The position numbers were made by a program, and so were the translations under genes. Positions 53,369-60,770 of a DNA stretch of 64,000 nt are shown in pieces. The notes under the pieces were generated by a model that was not told the DNA's origin, ran no database searches, and saw only the letters and a list, made by a program, of their open reading frames with translations. Numbering within the stretch: the first letter of the stretch is position 1; every line of letters starts with the position of its first letter. Source of the stretch: Streptomyces sp. NL15-2K (GTDB taxonomy: Bacteria > Actinomycetota > Actinomycetes > Streptomycetales > Streptomycetaceae); the NCBI RefSeq assembly GCF_030551255.1, contig NZ_CP130630.1, forward strand, positions 7,979,501 through 8,043,500, in the 5' to 3' direction.

Positions 53369-53461
53369 GCCCGTCAGGAGCGGGGGCGGCATCGCCTTGT
53401 GGGACGTGAAAGAATCGGACGTGGCTCACCGGTGTCAACAGCGAGCAGGAGACACAGCACG

Positions 53462-54487
53462 ATGCGTATCGGAGTTCTCACCGCAGGCGGCGATTGCCCC
53501 GGCCTGAACGCCGTGATCCGGTCGGTCGTGCACCGCGCGGTCGACAATTACGGCGACGAGGTCATCGGCTTCGAGGACGGTTACGCGGGCCTGCTGGACG
53601 GCCGCTACCGCAGCCTCGACCTGAACGCCGTCAGCGGCATCCTGGCCCGCGGCGGCACCATCCTCGGCTCCTCCCGCCTGGAGCGCGACCGGCTGCGCGA
53701 GGCCTGCGAGAACGCGGCCGACATCGTCACCGACTTCGGCATCGACGCGCTGATCCCGATCGGCGGCGAGGGCACGCTGACCGCGGCGCGGATGCTGTCC
53801 GACGCGGGCCTGCCGGTGGTCGGCGTCCCGAAGACCATCGACAACGACATCTCCTCCACCGACCGCACCTTCGGCTTCGACACGGCGGTCGGCGTCGCCA
53901 CCGAGGCGATGGACCGCCTGAAGACCACCGCCGAGTCCCACCAGCGGGTGATGGTCGTCGAGGTCATGGGCCGGCACGCGGGCTGGATCGCCCTGGAGTC
54001 CGGCATGGCCGCCGGCGCCCACGGCATCTGCCTGCCCGAGCGTCCCTTCGACCCCGCCGACCTGGTCAAGATGGTCGAGGAGCGCTTCGCCCGCGGCAAG
54101 AAGTTCGCCGTGATCTGCGTCGCCGAGGGCGCCCACCCCGCCGAGGGCAGCATGGACTACGGCAAGGGCGCGATCGACCAGTTCGGCCACGAGCGCTTCC
54201 AGGGCATCGGTACGGCGCTGGCGTTCGAGCTGGAGCGCCGGCTCGGCAAGGAGGCCAAGCCGGTCATCCTCGGCCACGTCCAGCGCGGCGGCGTACCGAC
54301 CGCGTACGACCGGGTGCTCGCCACCCGCTTCGGCTGGCACGCGGTGGAGGCCGCGCACCGGGGCGAGTTCGGCCGGATGACCGCGCTGCGCGGCACCGAG
54401 GTGCTGATGGTGCCGCTGGCGGAGGCGGTGACCGAGCTGAAGACGGTGCCGAAGGACCGGATGGACGAGGCGGAGTCGGTGTTCTAG
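53462..54487 (+). CDS. pfkA: 6-phosphofructokinase
   Basis: A 341-residue group-III PfkA. MRIGVLTAGGDCPGLNAVIR starts it; GGEGT carries the Gly that marks ATP rather than pyrophosphate use, PKTIDNDISSTD the catalytic Asp and GRHAGWIALESG the hexose site. It phosphorylates fructose 6-phosphate. AGCAGGAG precedes the ATG. It is divergent from pta, so the acetate and glycolysis genes share the 191 bp control region that contains the promoter at 53340. Confidence 0.96.
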   Translation: MRIGVLTAGGDCPGLNAVIRSVVHRAVDNYGDEVIGFEDGYAGLLDGRYRSLDLNAVSGILARGGTILGSSRLERDRLREACENAADIVTDFGIDALIPIGGEGTLTAARMLSDAGLPVVGVPKTIDNDISSTDRTFGFDTAVGVATEAMDRLKTTAESHQRVMVVEVMGRHAGWIALESGMAAGAHGICLPERPFDPADLVKMVEERFARGKKFAVICVAEGAHPAEGSMDYGKGAIDQFGHERFQGIGTALAFELERRLGKEAKPVILGHVQRGGVPTAYDRVLATRFGWHAVEAAHRGEFGRMTALRGTEVLMVPLAEAVTELKTVPKDRMDEAESVF

Positions 54488-54529
54488 GCCTTCTGGGCCT
54501 CCTGGGCCTTCTGGACTGTTCTGGACTGT

Positions 54530-54555
54530 GTAGTACTTCTAGGTAGTACTTCTAG
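54530..54555. repeat. 13-bp tandem repeat
   Basis: GTAGTACTTCTAG occurs twice in tandem across the end of the HTH gene, preceded by degenerate CTGGGCCTTCTGGACTG repeats after pfkA. Confidence 0.85.
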
Positions 54556-55271
54556 CCGGTGTTGCTCTGGAGCGTCGTCCAGAAGCGCTCGACGATCCTG
54601 TCGAGGAAGTCCTGACCGGTGTCACCGGCGCCACCGCTGCCACCGCCCCAGCTCAGGGTGGCGACCATCTGTCCCTGGTACTGCCGGTGCAGTTCCTGGA
54701 GTGCGACCTCCAGGAGACGCCGGTCCAGGGATACGAGCTTCGCGACGGGACGGACGTACGCCTGCCACCGCGTGGTCACGGCGCTGCACAGCAACTCGGC
54801 CAGCTTCCGGTCGCGCCCCGTGACGGTGACGAAGTCCGGGAGCGAGAGGTCGAGCAGCTCGGCCAGCGCGGACGACTGACGGTCGGTGCCGCGCCACTCG
54901 TCGTTCTCCTCCATGCTGAGGTAGGCGAGGAGTTCCAGTCCGACGGCACGGGCGACGTCGTCGGGTGCGAGCCCGTGCGAGACGCGGTGCTCGCGCAACG
55001 TCCGGGGTCTGCTGATGAGTTCACCGGGGGAGCACCACAACACGCCCGCGAGAGCGATGAGTTCGGAGCCTGTCGGGGCGGTGATCCCGCGTTCCCAGGC
55101 GATGACGAGGTCCGGGGTGACGTGGGGGAGTCCGTACGAGGCGCGCATGCCGTAGGCGACGTGCTCGGGCCCCATGTTCAGGGCGGTGCGGAGTCTTCGG
55201 GCGGCGGGGGCGTCGAACGGGGGAGACGGCGGCGGGACGGGCGGATTCGGCTGGGCTGGGGGTCGGCGCAC
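54552..55271 (-). CDS. Xre-like HTH regulator
   Basis: About 239 residues from the GTG at 55271; a TTG at 55280 would add three and no clear ribosome site settles it. A Pro-rich N-terminus (QPNPPVPPPSPPFDAPA) is followed by two HTH-like segments: NMGPEHVAYGMRASYGLPHV with TPDLVIAWERGITAPTGSEL, and REHRVSHGLAPDDVARAVGL with AYLSMEENDEWRG. A C-terminal helical region ends it. I know this as a conserved Streptomyces DNA-binding protein next to pfkA, of unknown target. Confidence 0.78.
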   Translation of the reverse strand: MRRPPAQPNPPVPPPSPPFDAPAARRLRTALNMGPEHVAYGMRASYGLPHVTPDLVIAWERGITAPTGSELIALAGVLWCSPGELISRPRTLREHRVSHGLAPDDVARAVGLELLAYLSMEENDEWRGTDRQSSALAELLDLSLPDFVTVTGRDRKLAELLCSAVTTRWQAYVRPVAKLVSLDRRLLEVALQELHRQYQGQMVATLSWGGGSGGAGDTGQDFLDRIVERFWTTLQSNTG

Positions 55272-55458
55272 GGGCCACAAGCTAGGGCCGCGGGAGTGCG
55301 GTGACTACGGTCTGTTCAGCCAGGATCACACATTGTAGGAACATACGGTTCCGGCCGTACGTTCGGGGTGGCCGAAGATCGTCTGTCGGCGATGCGCCGG
55401 GCATGGCGAGGATGGCGCGAGGCCGCCGCGACAGCGGCCGGAAAGGGACGTGATCTTC

Positions 55459-55929
55459 GTGTACTCGGTGAATGGCAAGGCAGAGGGGCATATTCGCGAG
55501 CGGCTGCTGGCGCCGAACTTCTGGCACCTCGCGACGGTCGGCCCGGACGGGACGCCGCAGGTCTCGCCCATGTGGGCGGACATCGAAGGTGAGTACGTCA
55601 TGGTCAACACGGCGATCGGGCGGGTGAAGGAGGAGAACCTGCGGCGCAATCCGAACGTTTCGCTCTCCCACCACGACCCCGGCAACCCCTACGACCGGGT
55701 GGAGATCCGGGGGCGGGTCGTCCGGTTCGTGGAGGGGGAGGAGGCGGAGCGGTCCATGGACCGGCTCACGAAGAAGTACATCGGGGGGGAGCGGTATCCG
55801 TGGCTCCTCCCCGGCGAGCGGCGAGTGATGCTGCTGATCGAGCCGGTGCGGGTGCGCAGGGTTGTGGGGGTGGAGCCGTTCCGTCCCGGGGTGTTGCCGG
55901 AGGAGGGTTCGGGCGCGGGGTCAGAGTAG
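55459..55929 (+). CDS. PPOX-class F420-dependent oxidoreductase
   Basis: About 156 residues of pyridoxamine-oxidase-like split barrel: FWHLATVGPDGTPQVSPMWA, VMVNTAIGRVKEENLRRNPN, SHHDPGNPYDRVEIRGRVV. This is the actinobacterial F420-binding group. I prefer the GTG at 55459 to that at 55450, because AAGGGA (55443-55448) is only one base from the latter. The end overlaps the convergent DUF397 gene by 9 bp. Substrate unknown. Confidence 0.88.
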   Translation: MYSVNGKAEGHIRERLLAPNFWHLATVGPDGTPQVSPMWADIEGEYVMVNTAIGRVKEENLRRNPNVSLSHHDPGNPYDRVEIRGRVVRFVEGEEAERSMDRLTKKYIGGERYPWLLPGERRVMLLIEPVRVRRVVGVEPFRPGVLPEEGSGAGSE

Positions 55930-56112
55930 GTGGTCGGCTTTGCCGGCCTTGATGTCGCGGATGAGGGTGCGGAGGGCTTCGCGGGTGTCGGTGAGGTAGG
56001 TGTGTTCCTGGCCGGCGATGGTTATGTAGGCGTTGCCGTTGGGGTCGGTGCCGATACGGAAGCAGTTGGCGCCCTCGCCGCAGAAGGGCTCTTCCCAGGT
56101 GATGTCCGGCAT
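55921..56112 (-). CDS. DUF397 small protein (cassette 2)
   Basis: A 63-residue protein: MPDITWEEPFCGEGANCFRI, then AYITIAGQEHTYL and LRTLIRDIKAGKADHLL. It lies 8 bp after the Xre/DUF5753 gene, the same arrangement as at 37.7 kb. The subfamily differs from cassette 1 (EPFCGEGANC versus KSSFSGGESEAC), so the two cassettes are not a recent duplication. Confidence 0.93.
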   Translation of the reverse strand: MPDITWEEPFCGEGANCFRIGTDPNGNAYITIAGQEHTYLTDTREALRTLIRDIKAGKADHLL

Positions 56113-56120
56113 GAGGGCTC

Positions 56121-56972
56121 CTAGAGGTTGTTGGCGAGTGTGCGGATGAAGTCACGCGAGGCCTGCGGGTCGAGCGCCACGGCCTCGGTCGCGTCGAGCT
56201 GGGCCCGGTACTTGCCGAGCTGTGCCTCCGTGTCGATGAACTCCGAGCCGTGCGTGCTGTCCAGCTGCACAGTGTCGAGGCGGTCGACGGCGGCCTCGGC
56301 GTAGATGACGGACTGACCGGCGCCGGGGAAGCCGCCTGCCTTGAACGGGATGACCCGGACGGTAACGGAGTCGCGCTCGGACGTGCGAAGCAGGTGCTCC
56401 AGCTGCCGCTTGGCCACTGCGGGCCCGCCGAACTCCATGCGGAGGGCGGCCTCGTGGATGATCACGTCGAGGGCCGGCGGCTCTGGGCGGTCCAGGACCT
56501 GCTGCCGGTCGATGCGGTGTGCTGTGCGGAGGCCGATGTCGGCCTGGGGCAGGGGAGGGATGACGGCGGCGAAGAGGGCGCGTGCGCGTTCCTCCGTCTG
56601 GAGTAGTCCGGGTAGATGCACGGTCGTCGCGATGCGCAGACGCTGGGCGTGCCACTCCAGTTCGGCGATGTCCAGGAAGTCGTCACGGAGTTGACCCCGG
56701 TACGCCTCCCACCACCCCTTCTTGCGGTTCCCGGCCATGGTGGCGAGTGCCTCGACGAGTTCCCGGTCCGTGCAGCCGTAGTTGCCCGCCAGGGTGCGCA
56801 CGCGGTCGGGGCTGATGCCGGAGCGGCCGGACTCCATGTTGGGCACATTGGTGCGGGGGACGCCCAGTAGTCCGGCGGCGTACTCCGTGGTCATCCCGGC
56901 CGCGATACGCATCCTGCGCAATTCCTCGCCGAGGCGCCGCTGGCGTTCCGTCGGTGTGCTCCTGGGCGGCAT
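56121..56972 (-). CDS. Xre-type regulator with DUF5753 (WhiJ-like, cassette 2)
   Basis: A 283-residue protein: HTH in RLGEELRRMRIAAGMTTEYA and AGLLGVPRTNVPNMESGRSG, DUF5753 from about residue 90 (IAELEWHAQRLRIATTVHLP, LDVIIHEAALRMEFGGPAVA). It is divergent from an ATPase gene across 238 bp holding AGTAC-AC-GTACT. This is the second WhiJ-type cassette in the window, and it borders the NB-ARC locus. Confidence 0.93.
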   Translation of the reverse strand: MPPRSTPTERQRRLGEELRRMRIAAGMTTEYAAGLLGVPRTNVPNMESGRSGISPDRVRTLAGNYGCTDRELVEALATMAGNRKKGWWEAYRGQLRDDFLDIAELEWHAQRLRIATTVHLPGLLQTEERARALFAAVIPPLPQADIGLRTAHRIDRQQVLDRPEPPALDVIIHEAALRMEFGGPAVAKRQLEHLLRTSERDSVTVRVIPFKAGGFPGAGQSVIYAEAAVDRLDTVQLDSTHGSEFIDTEAQLGKYRAQLDATEAVALDPQASRDFIRTLANNL

Positions 56973-57054
56973 GGGTCCCCTCGTGTCCGGCTGTTGACGG
57001 GGTCAGTCTGCCTTCGGGATGTGCGGTTGGTCCACTGAGAGATCCGCGAAGAGT

Positions 57055-57066
57055 AGTACACGTACT
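57055..57066. promoter_or_regulatory. Palindrome between Xre and ATPase genes (cassette 2)
   Basis: AGTAC-AC-GTACT is a 12 bp dyad in the divergent region, a reasonable site for the Xre regulator. Confidence 0.45.
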
Positions 57067-57210
57067 CCGATGATGCTCTACAGTCGGTGACGAGTCGCTT
57101 ACGACGTGACGTCGTCGGGAGTGCATCGCGCGAGCCTGCCCATGTCCGCGCGACGGGCCACTGGTCGAGCCGTGACTCGCTGAAAGTCCGCTGAAACCAA
57201 CGGAGTTGCT

Positions 57211-57726
57211 ATGAATGCTGCGCTGACCGCCTCGGCCTGTCCGGTCTCTGCCGAGGTACGAGAGACACAGCCGCCGTCCCCCGAGAACCTCGCTTACAGC
57301 CTCACGTTGCCCGCCGGGCCGATGAGTCCCCGTGTCGCCCGGGCGGCGACCCGCGTCGCCCTCCAGGCGCACGGCCTGGAGGACATGACGGACGCGGCCG
57401 TGCAGGTGGTGGCCGAACTCGCCGCTTGCGCCTGCCGGTTCACGCCTGACGCGGAGGTGTATCTGTCCCTGCGGTTCCGGGACGGCGCCTTGAGGGTGAT
57501 CCTCTACGACGGGCATCCCCGGCACAGTCACCCGAGGCTCGCGGCGGCGTGCGATGCGCGGCGGCGGGCGGCGCTGCGGGTGTTGGGGTGCGTGGTGCGG
57601 GCGTGTGGCGGGGAGTGGGGGTTCGGGGAGGCTCGGGAGCCGGGTGGGGGGACTCGGATGTGGGCTGTGGTGGGACGGGAGGGGGCTCGGGGGTTTGGGG
57701 TGGTGGGGGTGGCTGGGAGGGGGTGA
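57211..57726 (+). CDS. Degenerate RsbW-like HATPase (cassette 2)
   Basis: A 171-residue protein with the fold order of GHKL anti-sigma ATPases (LTLPAGPMSPRVARAATRVA, LEDMTDAAVQVVAELAACAC). The N-box, normally ELVTNAV, reads ELAACACRF, so the Mg/ATP-binding Asn is gone, and the G-boxes are not recognisable. A Gly/Arg-rich tail ends it. It therefore probably binds its partner without hydrolysing ATP. Stop lies 12 bp from the convergent NB-ARC gene. Confidence 0.75.
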   Translation: MNAALTASACPVSAEVRETQPPSPENLAYSLTLPAGPMSPRVARAATRVALQAHGLEDMTDAAVQVVAELAACACRFTPDAEVYLSLRFRDGALRVILYDGHPRHSHPRLAAACDARRRAALRVLGCVVRACGGEWGFGEAREPGGGTRMWAVVGREGARGFGVVGVAGRG

Positions 57727-57738
57727 GGGGCGCTTTCG

Positions 57739-59778
57739 TCAGGCTTCCAATTCCTTCGCCCGGGTGCGGGCTTGGGCCGCTTCGGTGGGGGCGTTGGCGC
57801 GGGTGTAGGCGTTGGCGGCCTGGAGGTAGTAGGTGCGAGCTCCGGCGGGGCGGTGGGTGTCTTCGTGGGTGAGGGCCAGGTTTTCGAGGGTCCGGCCTGC
57901 CCAGTACCAGTCCTCGAACTCCTGGCGGATCTCCAGGGCTGCGCCGTACGCCTCGATCGCCTCCTCCGCCCGGTTCGTCTCCCGCAGCGCGCGGCCGAGG
58001 TTGTGCCAGGCCATGCCCTCTCGGCGGCGGTCTCCGGCGGCCTGGCACAGGTCGCGGGCGTGGGTGTGGGCGTCGATCGCCTCCCCTGTCCGGCCCGCCT
58101 CCCGCAGGGCTAGGCCGAGGCTGTTCCATGTGCCGGCCTCGCGATGGTGGTCTCCGGCGGCCTGGAACAGGTCGCGAGCGCGGGTGAGGGCGTCGACCGC
58201 CTTCTCCACCCGATCCGCCTTCCGTAAGGCGCCGCCGAGGTTGTGCCAGGCCATGCCCTCGTCGTGGCGATCCCCGACGGCCTGGAAGGCGTCGCGGGCG
58301 TGGGTGTGGGCGTCGATCGCCTCCTCGACCTGGCCCGCCTCCCGTAACGCGAGGCCGAGGTCGTTCCACGCGATGGCCTCGCGGTGGCGATCCCCGGTGC
58401 GGTGGGCGGCCTCCCGGGCGGTACCTGCGACGGTGACCCAGTCGTCGAAATACCGCCGCCAGCGCAGGTACACCCCCAGGCATGCGGCCAGCCCCACACC
58501 TCCCCGCGCGTACTGTTCCTCCCGCGCCCACTGCACCGCGGCCACCAGCCCGGCCCGCTCCCCGTCCAGCCACGCCAGCGCCTGTGCCCGGTCCGCGAAT
58601 CGCTCCGGCTCTGGCCTCCCCGGCAGCCACCGCAACCGGCTATCCGCCGCATCCGCCCACCGCCAGTAGAAATCCAGCAGCCGCTCCCGCGCCGCTTCCC
58701 CCTCCTCCCGCATATCCGCGTCCCCCGCCACCACGCCCACCCCGTACGCCCGTACCAGGTCATGCAACCGCCACCGCACATCCCCACCCGTCGGCATCGG
58801 CGTCACTAGACCGGCGGCGGCCAGGTCCTCCAGCACCCCAATGGCGACATCCATGTCCAGGCCGGTCAGGGCGACCACGGCCTCCGTGCCCGTCTCGGCG
58901 CCGGGGGCCAGGGCCAGCAGACGCAGCAGCCGGGCCTGGTCGGATGGCAGGCGGCGGTACGACGTCTCCAGGACCGGGCGGAGGACGAGGGAACGGCCGT
59001 ACTGGTCCGTACCCCGACTGCCGTTGTCGAGGACGACCGTCGGGTCACCAGCCCTCTTGATCTCGGCCACCAGCGAGGCGATGTCGCGGCGCCGGCGTCT
59101 GCGCAGCATCGCGGCGGCGATCTGGAGGGCGAGTGGTAAGTGGCAGCAGAGGGATGTGAGTTCGCGCAACGCGTCAGGCTCGCAAGCCGGGCGGGTGTCG
59201 CGTTCGTCGGCGTCGTGGAGTGCGTGGGTGATGAGAGCGGCGGAGTCCACCGGATCCAGGGCTTCGAGGTCGATGAGGCGCACAGGGAGGGAATCCGGGC
59301 GGTCGCGCGAGGTGATCAGTACCCGGTGATGATCCGTGCCCGGAAGAAGGGGGAGGAACTGGGCCGGGTCCGAGGCGTTGTCCAGGATCAGCAGCATCCG
59401 CTCCCGCCGCTCGGCCAGCAGCGCGCGGTACGCGTCGTACTGCCTCGCCGCTGTGTTTGGTAGATCTGCTCCACGTACTCCCAGTGCGTCCAGGAGCGCG
59501 ACGACCGCCTGGTCGGCGGTGGCGGGGTTGTCGTCGTAGCCGCGCAGGTCGACGAAGAGCGTGCCTCCGGGGAACCATCCCTGCGAACGTGCCTGGTGAG
59601 CGGCCTCCAGCGCGAGTGCCGTCTTGCCGATGCCGCCCATGCCGGTGACAGCGAAGATGAGGAGAGGGGACGCGGTCGTGCCGTCGGGGGACGGTTCGAG
59701 GCGGGGCAACAGGCGGAACAAATCTGCCGCTCGCCCCGTGAAACCGGCGGGGCGAGGCGGGAGAGTGGCCGTTGCCAC
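57739..59778 (-). CDS. NB-ARC/STAND NTPase with TPR repeats (NLR-like 1)
   Basis: A 679-residue protein. NB-ARC: Walker A GMGGIGKTAL at 46-55, Walker B MLLILDNASD, LITSRDRPDSL (sensor) and HLPLALQIAA. A winged-helix region follows (LDMDVAIGVLEDLAAAGLVT ... RWRLHDLVRAYG). From about residue 460 come at least five 40-residue TPRs (REAIAWNDLGLALREAGQVE, DEGMAWHNLGGALRKADRVE and so on). The N-terminus starts directly at the NTPase and lacks the motif seen in NLR-like 2. The GTG at 59778 is 16 bp after the nucleosidase stop, so it is co-transcribed with that effector-like enzyme. Confidence 0.92.
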   Translation of the reverse strand: MATATLPPRPAGFTGRAADLFRLLPRLEPSPDGTTASPLLIFAVTGMGGIGKTALALEAAHQARSQGWFPGGTLFVDLRGYDDNPATADQAVVALLDALGVRGADLPNTAARQYDAYRALLAERRERMLLILDNASDPAQFLPLLPGTDHHRVLITSRDRPDSLPVRLIDLEALDPVDSAALITHALHDADERDTRPACEPDALRELTSLCCHLPLALQIAAAMLRRRRRRDIASLVAEIKRAGDPTVVLDNGSRGTDQYGRSLVLRPVLETSYRRLPSDQARLLRLLALAPGAETGTEAVVALTGLDMDVAIGVLEDLAAAGLVTPMPTGGDVRWRLHDLVRAYGVGVVAGDADMREEGEAARERLLDFYWRWADAADSRLRWLPGRPEPERFADRAQALAWLDGERAGLVAAVQWAREEQYARGGVGLAACLGVYLRWRRYFDDWVTVAGTAREAAHRTGDRHREAIAWNDLGLALREAGQVEEAIDAHTHARDAFQAVGDRHDEGMAWHNLGGALRKADRVEKAVDALTRARDLFQAAGDHHREAGTWNSLGLALREAGRTGEAIDAHTHARDLCQAAGDRRREGMAWHNLGRALRETNRAEEAIEAYGAALEIRQEFEDWYWAGRTLENLALTHEDTHRPAGARTYYLQAANAYTRANAPTEAAQARTRAKELEA

Positions 59779-59794
59779 CGGGACCGGGCCGTGG

Positions 59795-60658
59795 CTACCC
59801 GGCGTCGTCGCGGCGGTGGTCCACCGACTTGGCGGTGAAGGGGGCGTTGAAGGTGCTGCCTCGGAAGTCGAGGTGGTCGCCGCCGTATGTGGTGCCGCGA
59901 AAGGGGCCCTCCCGGGGGTCGGTGGCGCCAGCGGTGGGCTGCTCCTTGGGCTCCAGTTCGCGGAGTACGGCGACCGCCGCCGCTGCCGCGTTGGCGGCGG
60001 CCCTGGGCTGGGAGCCCTCGGCGTCGCGGTCGGACTTGTCCGCGTCGGCCTTGTCGCTGATCCCTCGGATGATCAACGCGCCCGCCTCACCGGCGAGGTG
60101 CACGGCATGTGCGACCCCTGAGCCCTCCATCTCGATGGCGACGGCGTCGTTGTAGCGCGTGCGGATGCGTGCGGCGAGGTCGGAGTCGGCGTCCGCCAGG
60201 ACGACGTCCCCCACGGCGATCGGCTTGAAGTGAGCCTTGCCGCGCAGAGCCTCCTTGGCCGCCTGTTCCAAGCGGTGCGAGGCGCGCCAGGCATCCGGGC
60301 GGTCGAGGAGGCCGTCGAGGGTCTGCTTGCCGCCGTGGATCGCGTACACCTTGGTCGCGACCACGACGTCGCCGACCTCGATGTCGTTCTTCAGGCCGCC
60401 CGCGACCCCGACGAAGAGCACAGCCTCGGGGTTCAGCCAGGTCAGCACGCGCTCGGTGAGCGTGGCCGCGGTGAGTGTGCCCTTACCCATGTCGACCAGG
60501 GCGACCTGCCAGGGCGTACCGGGGAGCCGGCCTCGCCGTGCTCGTGTGCCGTAGCGCGGATGCGTGAGATTCTCGATGTCCGTGAGGTGGTCGAGTACGG
60601 CCTCGTATTCGAGGGACAGCGCGGTGAGGACCGCCACGGTGGGTTTCGTCTCCGGCAC
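59795..60658 (-). CDS. Phosphorylase-superfamily nucleosidase with C-terminal shared motif
   Basis: About 287 residues from the GTG at 60658 (MPETKPTVAVLTAL). The PNP_UDP/MTAN fold is intact: FVGVAGGLKNDIEVGDVVVA, base/ribose site AIEMEGSGVAHA (Glu176-Glu178) and catalytic Asp202 in IRGISDKAD. Such enzymes cleave N-glycosidic bonds of adenosine-type nucleosides. After the enzyme domain a linker (from 243) leads to residues 258-277, YGGDHLDF-x4-FN-x2-FTAK, almost the same as residues 5-24 of the divergent NB-ARC protein. Appended motifs of this kind link effectors to NLR sensors. Start is tentative, as no ribosome site is clear. Confidence 0.88.
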   Translation of the reverse strand: MPETKPTVAVLTALSLEYEAVLDHLTDIENLTHPRYGTRARRGRLPGTPWQVALVDMGKGTLTAATLTERVLTWLNPEAVLFVGVAGGLKNDIEVGDVVVATKVYAIHGGKQTLDGLLDRPDAWRASHRLEQAAKEALRGKAHFKPIAVGDVVLADADSDLAARIRTRYNDAVAIEMEGSGVAHAVHLAGEAGALIIRGISDKADADKSDRDAEGSQPRAAANAAAAAVAVLRELEPKEQPTAGATDPREGPFRGTTYGGDHLDFRGSTFNAPFTAKSVDHRRDDAG

Positions 60659-60770
60659 GCTGTCAACGGTACTGCCAAGTCGCCTCTGCCGACCGTGCGT
60701 TGGAGGGGAGAGGCGCGGCGTACCGTGATGTCTCGCGTGGCGGTATGGCTGGTGTATGGGGGACGGCGCG

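Noticed and set aside
59443..59480. GTAGATCTGCTCCAC as a further copy of the 37.6-kb inverted repeat end
   Set aside because: Only about 12 bases agree and it lies in NB-ARC coding sequence; likely coincidence.
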